The notes: generated by a model from the letters alone, not told the origin. DNA of 64,000 bases from an uncultured Hymenobacter sp. (GCA_913776615.1 CAJYPK010000001.1:124001-188000); one strand, 5' to 3'. Positions 51,363 through 60,087 are shown, counted from the stretch's first letter. A program made the numbers and translations.

Positions 51363-51896
51363 CTAGCCCGGTGCGAAACGCTCCAGCAGGACCACGGGCG
51401 TACCGCCAAATTCGGTGCGGGCGTACTCGGCGTAGCCCAGCTTACCGGCCAGGCGTAGCGAGGGCTCGTTGAGCGCGTCGATCAGGCACACGGTACGAGG
51501 GCGCGCAAAGTAGCCGTCGGCCCAGGCCAAGGCGGCCCCGACGGCTTCCGCAGCGTAACCCCGGCCGTGGCAGTGCGGGGCCAGCACCCAGCCGGCCTCG
51601 GGCCAGTCGCCCAGGGCCGGGCTGATGGCCCGCCGGAAATCGGCAAAGCCCACGGCCCCGATGCACTCCCCGCTGGCCTTTTCCTCCACGGCCCAGTAGC
51701 CGAAGCCGCACACCGCCCACAACCCCGCACTGCGCAACATGCGCGTCCACACCTCGCTTTCGGGAAGCGGCTGGCCCCCGAGATACTGGTAAAACTGGGG
51801 TTGTTGCCACATGGCGAGCATGGCAGACAGATCGCGGGGCTGGTAGCCCCGCAGGAGCAGACGCGGCGTTTCGAGAAGGGGGGCCTGAGTGGGCAT
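51363..51896 (-). CDS. GNAT family N-acetyltransferase
   Basis: Acetyl-CoA-dependent acetyltransferase of 177 residues of the RimJ/RimL-like (Acetyltransf_3) group. LLETPRLLLRGYQPRDLSA is the standard N-terminus. GECIGAVGFADFRR and AGWVLAPHCHGRGYAAEAVG hold the acetyl-CoA pyrophosphate-binding loop. CLIDALNEPSLRLAGKLGY is the usual closing motif. ATG 51896 is chosen because the frame upstream is not GNAT-like. The esterase gene lies 16 bp upstream in the same direction, so they may share a transcript. Target unknown; protein N-termini or small amines are possible. Confidence 0.88.
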   Translation of the reverse strand: MPTQAPLLETPRLLLRGYQPRDLSAMLAMWQQPQFYQYLGGQPLPESEVWTRMLRSAGLWAVCGFGYWAVEEKASGECIGAVGFADFRRAISPALGDWPEAGWVLAPHCHGRGYAAEAVGAALAWADGYFARPRTVCLIDALNEPSLRLAGKLGYAEYARTEFGGTPVVLLERFAPG

Positions 51897-51912
51897 GGGA
51901 CTGCGCGACGTG

Positions 51913-52596
51913 CTATAAGACGGGCTGAATGGTGCGCCACACGTTACGGGCCACCAATTTATGCCCCGCGGGCGTGGGGTGGATGCCATCGCGCTGGTTG
52001 AGCTTGGCGATTCCTCCCACGTTTTCGAGTAGGAAAGGAATGAGTGTGAGCTTGTTCTTCTCGGCCAGTTCGCTGTAGAGATTTTTAAAATCGGCGGCAT
52101 AAGCCGGCCCCATGTTAGGGGGAATCTGCATGCCAGCCAGTACGATTTTAGCCTGCGGGGCCTTCTGCCGCACGGTGTCGATGATGGCTTGCAGATTTTT
52201 GCGGGTGTCGGCCAGGGGCAGGCCACGCAGGCCGTCGTTAGCCCCCAGCTCCAGCACAAATACGCCGACCGGCTGGCGGCTCAGTACCCAGCCAACGCGC
52301 GAGCGCCCCCCGGCGCTGGTTTCACCGCTGAGGCCGGCGTTGACGACCGTATAGGGCAAGTGCAGCGAATCGACGCGCTGCTCGATGAGCGCGGGATAGG
52401 CCTCGTCGGGCTCCACGCCCAAGCCGGCCGTGATACTGTCGCCGAAAAACAGAATGGCCGCCTGACTCTTGGCGGTCGAAGCCTCGGCGGCAGTAGTGGC
52501 GGCCGGGGCCGCTGATTGGGTGGCGGGGGCCGAGTCGGAGTGGCAGCCGGCAGCCAGCAGGGCCAGCAGCAGCGCGCTTCCAGGCAGGTAGTTCAT
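51913..52596 (-). CDS. TesA-like SGNH esterase / arylesterase lipoprotein
   Basis: GDSL/SGNH hydrolase of 227 residues with a lipoprotein signal (LLAAG-Cys18). Block I ILFFGDSITAGLG (nucleophile Ser), block II Gly in NAGLSGETSAGG, block III GAND (LELGANDGLRGL) and block V DGIHPTPAGH (Asp and His) are all intact. These match TesA/arylesterase enzymes with thioesterase and lysophospholipase activity in the periplasm. It is divergent from a YbbA/YbbP-like ABC system; in Proteobacteria tesA and ybbA-ybbP are also neighbours, which supports the assignment. Confidence 0.92.
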   Translation of the reverse strand: MNYLPGSALLLALLAAGCHSDSAPATQSAAPAATTAAEASTAKSQAAILFFGDSITAGLGVEPDEAYPALIEQRVDSLHLPYTVVNAGLSGETSAGGRSRVGWVLSRQPVGVFVLELGANDGLRGLPLADTRKNLQAIIDTVRQKAPQAKIVLAGMQIPPNMGPAYAADFKNLYSELAEKNKLTLIPFLLENVGGIAKLNQRDGIHPTPAGHKLVARNVWRTIQPVL

Positions 52597-52802
52597 GGGA
52601 AGAAAAGCAAATTCGGGCGAAAGTATAGGCCAGTGGCGTGCGTCCTACGTAGCCATAACCAATCAGTGGGCGTTTTTCTTTCCCTTAGCACTGCCCCTCC
52701 CCCTTCCACCGGCTTGATTGAACTACTCCCAGACCTCGCGGCCAGCCGGAAGCCGGCGCCATAAGCGGCACGGCGCGCAAGCCCGCGCTGGCAAACCGGT
52801 CG

Positions 52803-52860
52803 TTCATAACTCCTAGGCCACCCCTCCAACTCATAATTCATAATTTATAACTCCTAATTA
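52803..52860. repeat. taactcataac-family low-complexity block before the ABC ATPase
   Basis: Contains ttcataactcctagg, aactcataattcataatt and tataactcctaattaat. It is related to the right halves of the blocks at 1210-1349 and 45903-46003, but a full left half is missing. It abuts the ATG of the ATPase gene. Confidence 0.6.
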
Positions 52861-52863
52861 ATA

Positions 52864-53559
52864 ATGACCAGCCTGCAAGTCGAGAACCTTACCAAGACCT
52901 ACTCCAGCGCGGGGCGCGAGCTTACGGTGCTGCACGAGGTCAGCTTCAGCCTTCAGCCGGCCGATACGTTTGCCATCGTGGGGCCGAGTGGCAGCGGCAA
53001 AACCACCCTGCTGGGCCTGTGCGCCGGTCTCGACCGGGCCAGCAGCGGCAGCGTCTGGCTGCAAGGCATTCAGCTCGATAAGCTGAGCGAGGACCAGCGG
53101 GCGGCCGTGCGCAACCAGCACGTGGGCTTCATTTTTCAGAATTTTCAGCTGCTGCCTACCCTCACGGCGCTCGAAAACGTGCAGGTACCGCTGGAGCTAC
53201 GCGGCGAGCGCAACGTGGCGCGCCAGGCCCAGGCGCTGCTGGAGCGGGTGGGCCTGGGCCAGCGTGGGCACCACTACCCGGCCCAGCTCTCGGGCGGCGA
53301 GCAGCAGCGCGTAAGCCTGGCCCGCGCCTTTGCCAATCGCCCGGCCATTCTCTTCGCCGACGAGCCTACCGGCAACCTCGACCCCGATACCAGCGATACG
53401 GTGGTAAAGCTCCTCTTCGACCTTAACCAAGAAGCCGGTACGACACTTGTGCTTGTGACGCACGATTTGGAGCTGGCGGCTAAGACGCAGCGCATCTTGA
53501 AAATGCGCGGGGGAAAGGTGGTAGAAGAAACTACGGCCCCCTCCACCACCTGGCGGTAG
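52864..53559 (+). CDS. ABC transporter ATP-binding protein (YbbA/LolD-like)
   Basis: ATPase of 231 residues that powers the MacB/FtsX-like permease encoded next. It has Walker A GPSGSGKTTLLG, Q-loop FIFQNFQLLPTLTALENV, signature LSGGEQQRVSLARAFA and Walker B LFADEPTGNLD, with the switch His in LVTHDLEL. QNFQLLPTLTALENVQVPL is typical of the MacB/LolD/YbbA group, which moves lipoproteins, peptides or fatty compounds or acts mechanically in the periplasm. It is divergent from the TesA-like gene and followed by the permease after a hairpin-filled spacer of 178 bp. Confidence 0.94.
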   Translation: MTSLQVENLTKTYSSAGRELTVLHEVSFSLQPADTFAIVGPSGSGKTTLLGLCAGLDRASSGSVWLQGIQLDKLSEDQRAAVRNQHVGFIFQNFQLLPTLTALENVQVPLELRGERNVARQAQALLERVGLGQRGHHYPAQLSGGEQQRVSLARAFANRPAILFADEPTGNLDPDTSDTVVKLLFDLNQEAGTTLVLVTHDLELAAKTQRILKMRGGKVVEETTAPSTTWR

Positions 53560-53592
53560 TCTTTAGCCGCGCAGCGGCGCGACTACCCGCCG

Positions 53593-53660
53593 CCCAGTGG
53601 GGCGAGTCTCCAGACTCGCGTCGCTCACTATACGCGAGTCTGGAAACTCGCCCCACTGGG
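53593..53660. repeat. Inverted repeat with 29-bp arms between ATPase and permease genes
   Basis: Arms 53593-53621 and 53632-53660 pair at 28 of 29 positions with a 10-bp loop. Each arm contains the near-palindrome gcgagtctccagactcgc, so the element has the same nested layout as the AAGCTCCAGCTT family but a different sequence. Confidence 0.85.
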
Positions 53661-53737
53661 TGGCCTGCCGTTACGCGCTGCGCGCTAAACGGCGGCCAGC
53701 ACTGCTGGCTTATTGCTACTTACATTAAGAATTACGC

Positions 53738-56272
53738 ATGGATTTCAAGTGGCTTTTAACGATGGCGTGGCGCGACTCGCGCCGCAGCCGTTCGCGCCTG
53801 GCGCTGTTTATGTCGAGCATCGTGCTGGGTATTGCGGCGCTGGTGGGCATCAATTCTTTCGGCGACAACCTGGCCCGCAGCATCGGGGCGCAGGCCCGCG
53901 AGCTGGTGGGGGCCGACCTGGTACTTTCCTCCAGCCAGCCGTTTGATTCTACTCTGCGGCCGGTGCTGCGGCGGCTGGGTCAGGCGCGTACCGAAGAGGT
54001 ATCGTTTGCCTCGCTCGTATCATTTCCGCGTACGCAGGGCGTGCGGCTGGCCCAGGTACGGGCGCTGGGTGCGGGCTTTCCCTATTACGGCGACTGGGAA
54101 ACCCAGCCCACGGCGGCCAGCGCCGACTTCCGGGCCGGGCGTGGTACGGGCGCGCTGGTCGATGACGCGCTGCTGGCCCAGTTCAACGCCCGCGTGGGCG
54201 ACTCAGTGAAAGTAGGCACGCTCACGGTGCCCATCGTGGGGCGCGCACTCAAAACGCCGGGCCAGAGCGGCTTCAGCGCCGCCGTGGCCCCCAAGGTGTT
54301 TATCCCCATGAGCCTGCTGGCTCAGACCGGCCTCGTGCAACGTGGCAGCCGGGTGCAGTATCGCACGTACTACCAGTTTCCGCTGGGGGCCGACGTGGCC
54401 GCTGCCATCAAGCCCTATCAGGTACGCTTCGACCAGACCGGCATCGACACCGATACCGTGGCCAGCCGGCAGCAGGCCACGGGCCGCGCTTTCCGCGACC
54501 TCACTCGCTTTCTCAGCCTCGTGGCCTTCGTGGCGCTGCTGCTGGGCAGCGTGGGCGTGGCCAGCGCGGTAAGCCTGTACGTCAAGGAAAAGCTGGCCAG
54601 CGTGGCGGTGCTGCGTTGCCTGGGAGCCAGCGGGCGGCAGGCACTGCTGATCTATTTAATTCAAACCTCGGGGCTGGGGCTGCTGGGCGCGGCTATCGGG
54701 GCCGGACTGGGGGCCGTGGTGCAAGTGCTGCTGCCCAAAGTGCTGGGCAATTTTCTGCCGGTGGAGGTGAGCATGACCGTCTCGCTGGCCTCGGTAGGGC
54801 TGGGGTTGCTCACGGGCCTGGCTATGGCGGTGCTGTTTGCGCTGCTCCCATTGCTGAGCATCCGGCGGGTGTCGCCCTTGCGGGTACTGCGCGCCTCGCT
54901 CGACGAAGACACTGCTACGCCCGACCCCTTACGCGGGCTGGTGCTGGCGCTCATTGGCATATTCGTACTGGGCTTTTGCTACGCCCAAACGCGCGACTGG
55001 AAACTCGCGCTGGGCTTCGCGGCTGGATTGCTGACGGCGCTGGGCGCACTGGCCGGGCTGGGTCTGGGGCTACGCTATTTGCTGCGGCGCTTCTTCCCGG
55101 CCGGCTGGAGCTACGTGGCCCGGCAGGGGTTGGCCAACTTATTCCGGCCCCAGAATCAGACCGTCACGCTCATTCTCTCGCTGGGGCTAGGCACGTTCTT
55201 ACTGGCCACGCTCTACCTCACGCAAGCGGTGCTGCTGGGCCGGGTGCAGCTTTCGGGCAGTGGGCAGCAGCCCAACTTAGTATTATTCGATATTCAGACC
55301 GAGCAGGAAAAGGGAGTCGAAACCCTCTTGGCTCAGCAACGCCTGCCCGTTTTGCAGCGCGTACCCATCGTGACCATGCGGCTGGCCTCCATCAATGGAA
55401 AATCAGTATCCGCCCTCAAGAAAGACACTACCAACGGTATTCCGCCCTGGGCGCTCACCCGTGAGTACCGCGTCACCTACCGCGATACGCTCAGCAAAAC
55501 CGAGAAGCTGGTGGCTGGCACCCCGCCCCAGCGCCCCGCCCCCGGTGGCCTGCCCCGGGTATCGGTCGATGCCAGCTACTTCGAGCGGGTGAAGCTCAAG
55601 CTCGGTGACACGCTTACTTTCAACGTGCAGGGCGCGCCCATTGCTACCGTGGTGGGCGGCACCCGCGAAGTTGACTGGGGCCGCGTGCAAACCAATTTCC
55701 TGGTGGTGTTTCCCACCGGCGTGCTGGAGCAAGCCCCGCAGTTTCACGTTATTCTCACGCGCACGCCCAGCACGGCGGTGCTCGCCACCACCCAGCGCGC
55801 CCTGGTGCGCGATTTTCCCAACGTCTCCGCCATCGACCTGGGCCTGATTTTACAAACGGTAGACGAGATTCTAACTAAAATTTCCTTCGTCATCCGCTTC
55901 ATGGCGGGCTTTAGCATCCTTACCGGCTTGCTCGTGCTGGCCAGCTCGGTACTTATCAGCCGCTACCAGCGCACCCGCGAAAGCGTACTGCTGCGTACGC
56001 TGGGCGCCAGCCGCCGGCAGATTCTGCGCATCACCCTGCTCGAATACGCGCTGCTCGGCTCGCTCGCGGCCCTGGCCGGCGTACTATTGGCCGGGCTGGC
56101 TGCCTGGGCGCTGGCTGTGTGGGTGTTCGATACGCCGTTTGCGCTCAGCAGCCTGTGGCCGCTACCGGTACTGGTGGCGCTGGTGGCCTTTCTCACGGCC
56201 CTCATCGGCGGGCTCAATAGCCGCTCGGTGCTCAGCCAGCCCCCGCTGGCCGTGCTGCGCGCCGAGGGGTAG
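53738..56272 (+). CDS. ABC transporter permease, FtsX/MacB type (YbbP-like)
   Basis: Inner-membrane permease of 844 residues. The layout is one N-terminal helix, a periplasmic MacB-like domain, then an FtsX block of three helices (about residues 255-375), further helices near 400-490, a second periplasmic domain at about 500-690, and a final FtsX block near 715-840 with ESVLLRTLGASRRQILRITL. The first FtsX block has KLASVAVLRCLGASGRQALL. This duplicated layout matches YbbP. With the ATPase and the divergent TesA-like esterase it forms a tesA/ybbA/ybbP-like neighbourhood. The exported compound is unknown. Confidence 0.92.
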   Translation: MDFKWLLTMAWRDSRRSRSRLALFMSSIVLGIAALVGINSFGDNLARSIGAQARELVGADLVLSSSQPFDSTLRPVLRRLGQARTEEVSFASLVSFPRTQGVRLAQVRALGAGFPYYGDWETQPTAASADFRAGRGTGALVDDALLAQFNARVGDSVKVGTLTVPIVGRALKTPGQSGFSAAVAPKVFIPMSLLAQTGLVQRGSRVQYRTYYQFPLGADVAAAIKPYQVRFDQTGIDTDTVASRQQATGRAFRDLTRFLSLVAFVALLLGSVGVASAVSLYVKEKLASVAVLRCLGASGRQALLIYLIQTSGLGLLGAAIGAGLGAVVQVLLPKVLGNFLPVEVSMTVSLASVGLGLLTGLAMAVLFALLPLLSIRRVSPLRVLRASLDEDTATPDPLRGLVLALIGIFVLGFCYAQTRDWKLALGFAAGLLTALGALAGLGLGLRYLLRRFFPAGWSYVARQGLANLFRPQNQTVTLILSLGLGTFLLATLYLTQAVLLGRVQLSGSGQQPNLVLFDIQTEQEKGVETLLAQQRLPVLQRVPIVTMRLASINGKSVSALKKDTTNGIPPWALTREYRVTYRDTLSKTEKLVAGTPPQRPAPGGLPRVSVDASYFERVKLKLGDTLTFNVQGAPIATVVGGTREVDWGRVQTNFLVVFPTGVLEQAPQFHVILTRTPSTAVLATTQRALVRDFPNVSAIDLGLILQTVDEILTKISFVIRFMAGFSILTGLLVLASSVLISRYQRTRESVLLRTLGASRRQILRITLLEYALLGSLAALAGVLLAGLAAWALAVWVFDTPFALSSLWPLPVLVALVAFLTALIGGLNSRSVLSQPPLAVLRAEG

Positions 56273-56297
56273 GGCGCTTGTCGTTGTCAGGGCAATG

Positions 56298-56336
56298 TTG
56301 CTGGCGCGGGGTTTTACCCCGCGCCAGCAATTTTTA
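56298..56336 (+). terminator. Rho-independent terminator after the permease gene
   Basis: A perfect 14-bp stem (56298-56311 with 56317-56330), 5-nt loop and following T run lie 25 bp after the stop codon. Confidence 0.85.
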
Positions 56337-56676
56337 TTGGGCATACTATCAAGCAATTACAGCTCTAATAGTCCCCCTACCCTGCTTGCTCCTTATCGTC
56401 GAGAGATTATGCGTATTCAGATTCAGTATTATTTGCCGGCCGGGGCAGGGGCTGTCAGATAGCAAGCGTCTTAGCTGCTGTAGTCCAATGAGCCAAGCAC
56501 TTAAAACCGGGTAAAGCCTTGGACTAAACTGCCATCATTGCTACCACCGCTCTTTTACCGCACGGTGAGAGCGCTGCCGGTTTTGTGGGGATCGGCCAAC
56601 CCGCACTTGCACCCGCCGCGTGCTCGGGGGCAGCGAGCTTATCCATACTTAACTGGCCGCAGTACCTTTGCAGCCT
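56337..56676. other. Intergenic region before the heptose kinase gene
   Basis: About 340 bp without a supported gene; short open frames have no family resemblance. It contains a consensus -7 box just before the kinase start (56663-56670) and nothing else recognised. Confidence 0.5.
56663..56670 (+). promoter_or_regulatory. Consensus -7 box directly upstream of the heptose kinase start
   Basis: TAccTTTG fits the Bacteroidota -7 consensus exactly. It is only 6 bp from the ATG at 56677, so a transcript from it would have a very short or no leader. No -33 match is visible. Confidence 0.45.
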
Positions 56677-57678
56677 ATGTCTGCTGCCTCTACCTCGCTT
56701 TCTGCGCTATTTCAACAGTTTACTACGCTCCGCGTCCTTATTGTGGGCGACGTTATGGTCGATGCCTACGTGTGGGGCCGGGCCAGCCGTCTTTCGCCCG
56801 AGGCTCCGGTACCCGTAGTCAACGTAGACCGGACTGAAAACCGCCTTGGCGGGGCCGCCAACGTGGCGCTCAACGTGCAGGCCCTCGGGGCCACGCCGCT
56901 GCTGTGCGCCGTAGTGGGCGATGATCAGGGGGGCGACCAGCTGCTGCGCCTGCTCCACGAGCACCACTTACCCGCCGACGGGCTCATCCGGAGCGCGCAC
57001 CGCCCCACTACCTTCAAGCAGCGCATCCTGGCGCAGGGCCAGCAGCTCGTGCGCATCGATTCGGAGGTCGAAACCGACCTCAACGCCGAGGAAGCCGCCC
57101 AGCTCCTGGCCGCCTACGACGACCTGCTGCCCCGCGCCGACGTAGTTATTTTTGAAGATTACGATAAGGGCGTGCTCAACGAGCATATTATTACGCAGTG
57201 CATCGCCCGCGCCCGGGAGCGCGGCATCCCCACCGTAGTTGATCCCAAGAAAAAGAATTTCCTGGCTTACCGCCACTGCACCCTCTTCAAACCCAATCTG
57301 AAGGAGCTGCGCGAAGGCCTCAAGCTGGAATTTGGCGCGCCCGATACCGACCGCCCCGGTTTCGAGGCTGCCGTGGCACGCCTGCGCGAAGTGCTCACTC
57401 CCGAAACGGTGCTGGTTACGCTCTCCGAACACGGCGTATTTGCCCAGCAAGCCGATCATAAGACTTACCTGCCAGCCCACTTGCGCACCATCTCCGACGT
57501 GTCGGGCGCCGGCGATACCGTCATCAGCATTGCGGCCTGCTGCGTAGCCCTGGGCCAACCCGCCGCCTTCACCGCCGCCCTGGCCAACCTCGGTGGCGGC
57601 CTCGTGTGCGAGCAGGTCGGCGTAGTGCCCATCGAGAAAGCACGCCTGCTAGCCGAAGCCGAAGAAGCTGGCTTGTAA
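56677..57678 (+). CDS. rfaE1: D-glycero-beta-D-manno-heptose-7-phosphate kinase (RfaE1-like)
   Basis: PfkB-family kinase of 333 residues, matching the N-terminal half of HldE/RfaE. It phosphorylates heptose 7-phosphate at C1 in ADP-heptose synthesis. Seen: LIVGDVMVDAYVWGRASRLS, ENRLGGAANVALNVQALGA, FEDYDKGVL, VVDPKKKNFLAYRH, FKPNLKELREGL and the catalytic DVSGAGDTVIS (Asp280). ATG 56677 is preferred to a TTG three codons earlier. The cytidylyltransferase half is absent, so a separate rfaE2 would be needed elsewhere. Its stop codon begins the palindrome at 57676-57715. Confidence 0.93.
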   Translation: MSAASTSLSALFQQFTTLRVLIVGDVMVDAYVWGRASRLSPEAPVPVVNVDRTENRLGGAANVALNVQALGATPLLCAVVGDDQGGDQLLRLLHEHHLPADGLIRSAHRPTTFKQRILAQGQQLVRIDSEVETDLNAEEAAQLLAAYDDLLPRADVVIFEDYDKGVLNEHIITQCIARARERGIPTVVDPKKKNFLAYRHCTLFKPNLKELREGLKLEFGAPDTDRPGFEAAVARLREVLTPETVLVTLSEHGVFAQQADHKTYLPAHLRTISDVSGAGDTVISIAACCVALGQPAAFTAALANLGGGLVCEQVGVVPIEKARLLAEAEEAGL

Positions 57679-57715
57679 GCAAGTAGCGTAAGCTAAAGCT
57701 TACGCTACTTGCTTA
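57676..57715. terminator. Perfect palindromic terminator shared by convergent genes
   Basis: A perfect 19-bp stem (57676-57694 with 57697-57715) with a 2-nt loop contains gtaagctaaagcttac, the AA variant of the AAGCT-AGCTT family. It covers the stop codons of both the heptose kinase (57676-57678) and the convergent small membrane protein gene (57700-57702). Confidence 0.82.
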
Positions 57716-57918
57716 GTCAGCAATGCCCACAGCCACAGAAGCGCTAGCAGGATTATTGGCGTCATAATAATCGACACCATCGCGGTGGCAATTATTACGA
57801 CCGACTCGGCGCGAAATAGCCGGCGAAATAACCGCCGCCACAGCAGAAACAGCACGCCGGATATCACGAGCGACAGTACCGTCCCGACTGGCCCGAGCGC
57901 AGGGGCTACAACTTCCAT
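57700..57918 (-). CDS. Small membrane protein of unknown function
   Basis: Protein of 72 residues with two hydrophobic helices (VLSLVISGVLFLLW near residue 15 and a second from about residue 40 to 65) separated by the basic loop RRLFRRLFRAES. No family recognised. The last residues KQVA and stop are encoded by the palindrome at 57676-57715. It is followed upstream, on the same strand, by phnA (6-bp gap), so the two may be co-transcribed. Confidence 0.6.
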   Translation of the reverse strand: MEVVAPALGPVGTVLSLVISGVLFLLWRRLFRRLFRAESVVIIATAMVSIIMTPIILLALLWLWALLTKQVA

Positions 57919-57924
57919 GGGCGC

Positions 57925-58134
57925 TTAGGCTTTCTTTAGAAATTCGGTTTTAAGCACCATCGTGCTCCCGCCAGCCCGGCCCTCGATCTCGGCCGGCGAA
58001 TTAGTGAGGCGAATATTCTTGACCAGCGTGCCGCGCTTGAGCACCTGCGACGAGCCTTTCACTTTGAGGTCTTTGATGAGGGTGACGGCGTCGCCTTCGG
58101 CGAGCACGGTACCATTACTGTCTTTTACGTCCAT
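57925..58134 (-). CDS. phnA: PhnA/YjdM-type small protein
   Basis: Protein of 69 residues matching the C-terminal beta domain of PhnA (YjdM): [40 protein letters not shown] and a closing [11 protein letters not shown]. The zinc-ribbon N-terminal part of longer PhnA proteins is absent, as in many Bacteroidota. ATG 58134 gives the standard length. The name reflects an old link to phosphonate genes in E. coli; a direct role in phosphonate use is not shown. Confidence 0.85.
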   Translation of the reverse strand: MDVKDSNGTVLAEGDAVTLIKDLKVKGSSQVLKRGTLVKNIRLTNSPAEIEGRAGGSTMVLKTEFLKKA

Positions 58135-58156
58135 TGGGAAGGGCGTGGGGGGAGAA

Positions 58157-58576
58157 TTAAAGCCAGGAATTTGGTGGCCAGTAGTGATTTTTATACGCTG
58201 GCCAAGCATGATGAATAGCCTCTACCAACTGCTTGCTGCCGGCCGTTACGGAATCTTCGTGTGAGAAATAGAGGAGAAACTGGAACGACTCATCGGTGTA
58301 CATGTGCTCTAAGCCATTATAGCCGAATTCACAGCTTGCTAAGTCCCGCAATAGCACCGCTCCTCCTTCTACTATTTCGTAGAGCGAGGCTATGCCAAAT
58401 GTCTCGCGAAGCAGCCGGCAAATGGCATCCTTGGTAAACCATTCGGCAAAAGCATCCTGATCGTAGATTTCTAGCTTTTCTGAATTATCAGCTGGGCCAG
58501 TAATTGGAACCCAGCCGAAGGGTAGGTCACAATTCCAGCGGGCGTTTAATTCCAGCAGAATTACGTCTTCAGACAT
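58157..58576 (-). CDS. Hypothetical protein
   Basis: Soluble protein of 139 residues, acidic, with [49 protein letters not shown] strand and a Trp/Tyr-rich C-terminus ([16 protein letters not shown]). No known domain is recognised. The short size and aromatic end recall small immunity-type proteins but this is only a resemblance. Its base composition is less GC-rich than neighbours, which may indicate later arrival. It lies between phnA and hemE on the same strand. Confidence 0.55.
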   Translation of the reverse strand: MSEDVILLELNARWNCDLPFGWVPITGPADNSEKLEIYDQDAFAEWFTKDAICRLLRETFGIASLYEIVEGGAVLLRDLASCEFGYNGLEHMYTDESFQFLLYFSHEDSVTAGSKQLVEAIHHAWPAYKNHYWPPNSWL

Positions 58577-58607
58577 AAGCGCTTACGTCGATACTACGGC
58601 CTAAGCC

Positions 58608-59633
58608 CTAGCTCTGCCAAGCTTTCACCGTTTCCACAAATACCTTCACGTTGTCGGGGTTGGTGTCGGGATACACGCCGTGCCCGAGGTTGGCAATGTG
58701 CGGGCCGCCCGCAAACTGGGCCAGCATCGCCTCGGTAGCCGCCTTTACCTGGGCGGGCGTGCCGTAGAGCGCGCAGGGGTCGAGGTTGCCTTGCAGCGTT
58801 TTGCCGGGAGCCTGCTGCCGGGCCTGCTGCGGCGACTGGTTCCAGTCGAGCCCGATGGTGCGGCACGCCGAGTGGGCGAAGTCTTCCACGGCCCACCACG
58901 CGCCCTTGGCAAACACCGTAACGGGCACCAGCGGGGCCAGCGCCGCGCTGATGCGGTTGATGTAAGCAGTCGAAAACTCGGCGTAATGCGCGGGCGGCAA
59001 AATGCCGGCCCACGAGTCAAAAATCTGCACGATGTCGGCCCCGGCGGCCACCTGCGCTTGCAAGTAAGCGATGGTCGTCACCGTGATTTTTTCCAGCAGC
59101 TGATGCGCCAGCGCTGGCTCCTGATACAGCATCCGGCGCGCCTTGCTGAAGGTTTTGGAGCCGTGGCCCTCTACCATGTAGGCCAGAATAGTCCAGGGCG
59201 CGCCCGCGAAGCCGATCAGCGGTACCCGGCCCCCCAGCTCGCGCTTGGTAATGCGCAACGCTTCGAGCACGTAGCCGAGGTCTTGCTCGGGGTCAGCCAC
59301 GCGCAGTTTCTCCACGTCGGCTACGCTCTTCACTACTTCGGGGAAAAGCGGGCCACGCGCTTCCACCATCTCGTAGGTGAGGCCCATAGCCTCGGGCACT
59401 ACCAGGATATCGGAAAAAATAATGGCCGCATCTACGTCGAGGGCATCGACGGGCTGAATGGTCACTTCGGCAGCCAGCGCGGGCGTTTCTACCAGTTCCT
59501 TAAAGCCGGAAAGGCGGCCGCGCAACGCACGGTACTGGGGCAGGATGCGCCCGGCCTGGCGCATGAGCCAAACGGGGGTGCGGTCGGTGGTCTCGCCCTG
59601 GGCGGCGCGAAGGAGGAGGTCGTTTTTGAGCAT
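58608..59633 (-). CDS. hemE: Uroporphyrinogen decarboxylase HemE
   Basis: Cofactor-free enzyme of 341 residues converting uroporphyrinogen III to coproporphyrinogen III in heme synthesis, the pathway that also feeds the heme oxygenase in this window. Seen: [20 protein letters not shown] (Arg and active-site signature), [18 protein letters not shown] with the catalytic Asp, [18 protein letters not shown] (second signature), VQIFDSWAG and the closing [21 protein letters not shown] 59633 matches the family; an in-frame start at 59681 would add 16 residues. A consensus -7 box lies at 59679-59686 on the minus strand. Confidence 0.96.
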   Translation of the reverse strand: MLKNDLLLRAAQGETTDRTPVWLMRQAGRILPQYRALRGRLSGFKELVETPALAAEVTIQPVDALDVDAAIIFSDILVVPEAMGLTYEMVEARGPLFPEVVKSVADVEKLRVADPEQDLGYVLEALRITKRELGGRVPLIGFAGAPWTILAYMVEGHGSKTFSKARRMLYQEPALAHQLLEKITVTTIAYLQAQVAAGADIVQIFDSWAGILPPAHYAEFSTAYINRISAALAPLVPVTVFAKGAWWAVEDFAHSACRTIGLDWNQSPQQARQQAPGKTLQGNLDPCALYGTPAQVKAATEAMLAQFAGGPHIANLGHGVYPDTNPDNVKVFVETVKAWQS

Positions 59634-59678
59634 GAGCAGGTGGCGGGCCACGGCGCGGCGCCGGGCGGTAGCGGGCCG

Positions 59679-59686
59679 CAAAGGTA
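59679..59686 (-). promoter_or_regulatory. Consensus -7 box upstream of hemE
   Basis: On the minus strand this reads TAccTTTG, a full match to the Bacteroidota -7 consensus, 45 bp before the hemE ATG. No TTTG is seen at the -33 spacing. Confidence 0.5.
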
Positions 59687-59720
59687 ACTATGACGCGGGG
59701 CACCCCTGTCCCCACGCGGC

Positions 59721-59915
59721 CTAGCCCCGCCGCACGACGCGCAGCAATTCTTCCTGCCGACGGCGAGCCCGGTCCTCCGTGAGCGAGGCTACTCCCCAGA
59801 TGGCCGCTGGAATCCAGCCGATAAGCGTTAGGTGCAGCACAAAGCACAGACAGGCCTTCAGCACGTGGCCATTGAGCAGCATCGAAAGACTCGGAAACAA
59901 TATGGCGAGCAGCAT
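59721..59915 (-). CDS. YqaE/Pmp3 family membrane protein
   Basis: Small inner-membrane protein of 64 residues with two helices: LLAILFPSLSMLLNG and LCFVLHLTLIGWIPAAIWGV. The second holds the family motif L-GW-P-AIW. The basic tail RARRRQEELLRVV follows. Pmp3-type proteins are linked to membrane potential and salt stress. ATG 59915 is chosen because homology begins there; the frame extends upstream to 60041 without matching the family. Confidence 0.85.
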   Translation of the reverse strand: MLLAILFPSLSMLLNGHVLKACLCFVLHLTLIGWIPAAIWGVASLTEDRARRRQEELLRVVRRG

Positions 59916-60043
59916 AAGCTTCTGAAAAGTGAAAGAGTGCCTGGAATAGCCTACGTACAGGCAGTAGCGCGCACTTCTAGACCGGCCAGCAGCCCGCAAA
60001 TTAAGTAAGGCTGCGCCACTGCTCGCTGAGCTAACGCGCAAAA

Positions 60044-60087
60044 GCCACTACCCGGGCCGCACACCAGCGTGCAGCCCGGGTAGTGGC
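60044..60087 (-). terminator. Terminator of the 60116-60328 gene
   Basis: A perfect 14-bp GC stem (60044-60057 with 60074-60087) and 16-nt loop. On the minus strand it is followed by TTTTG, 29 bp after the stop at 60116. Confidence 0.75.

Noticed and set aside
56409..56462. Tiny frame before the heptose kinase
   Set aside because: Seventeen codons only, with no context or conservation that can be judged from sequence.
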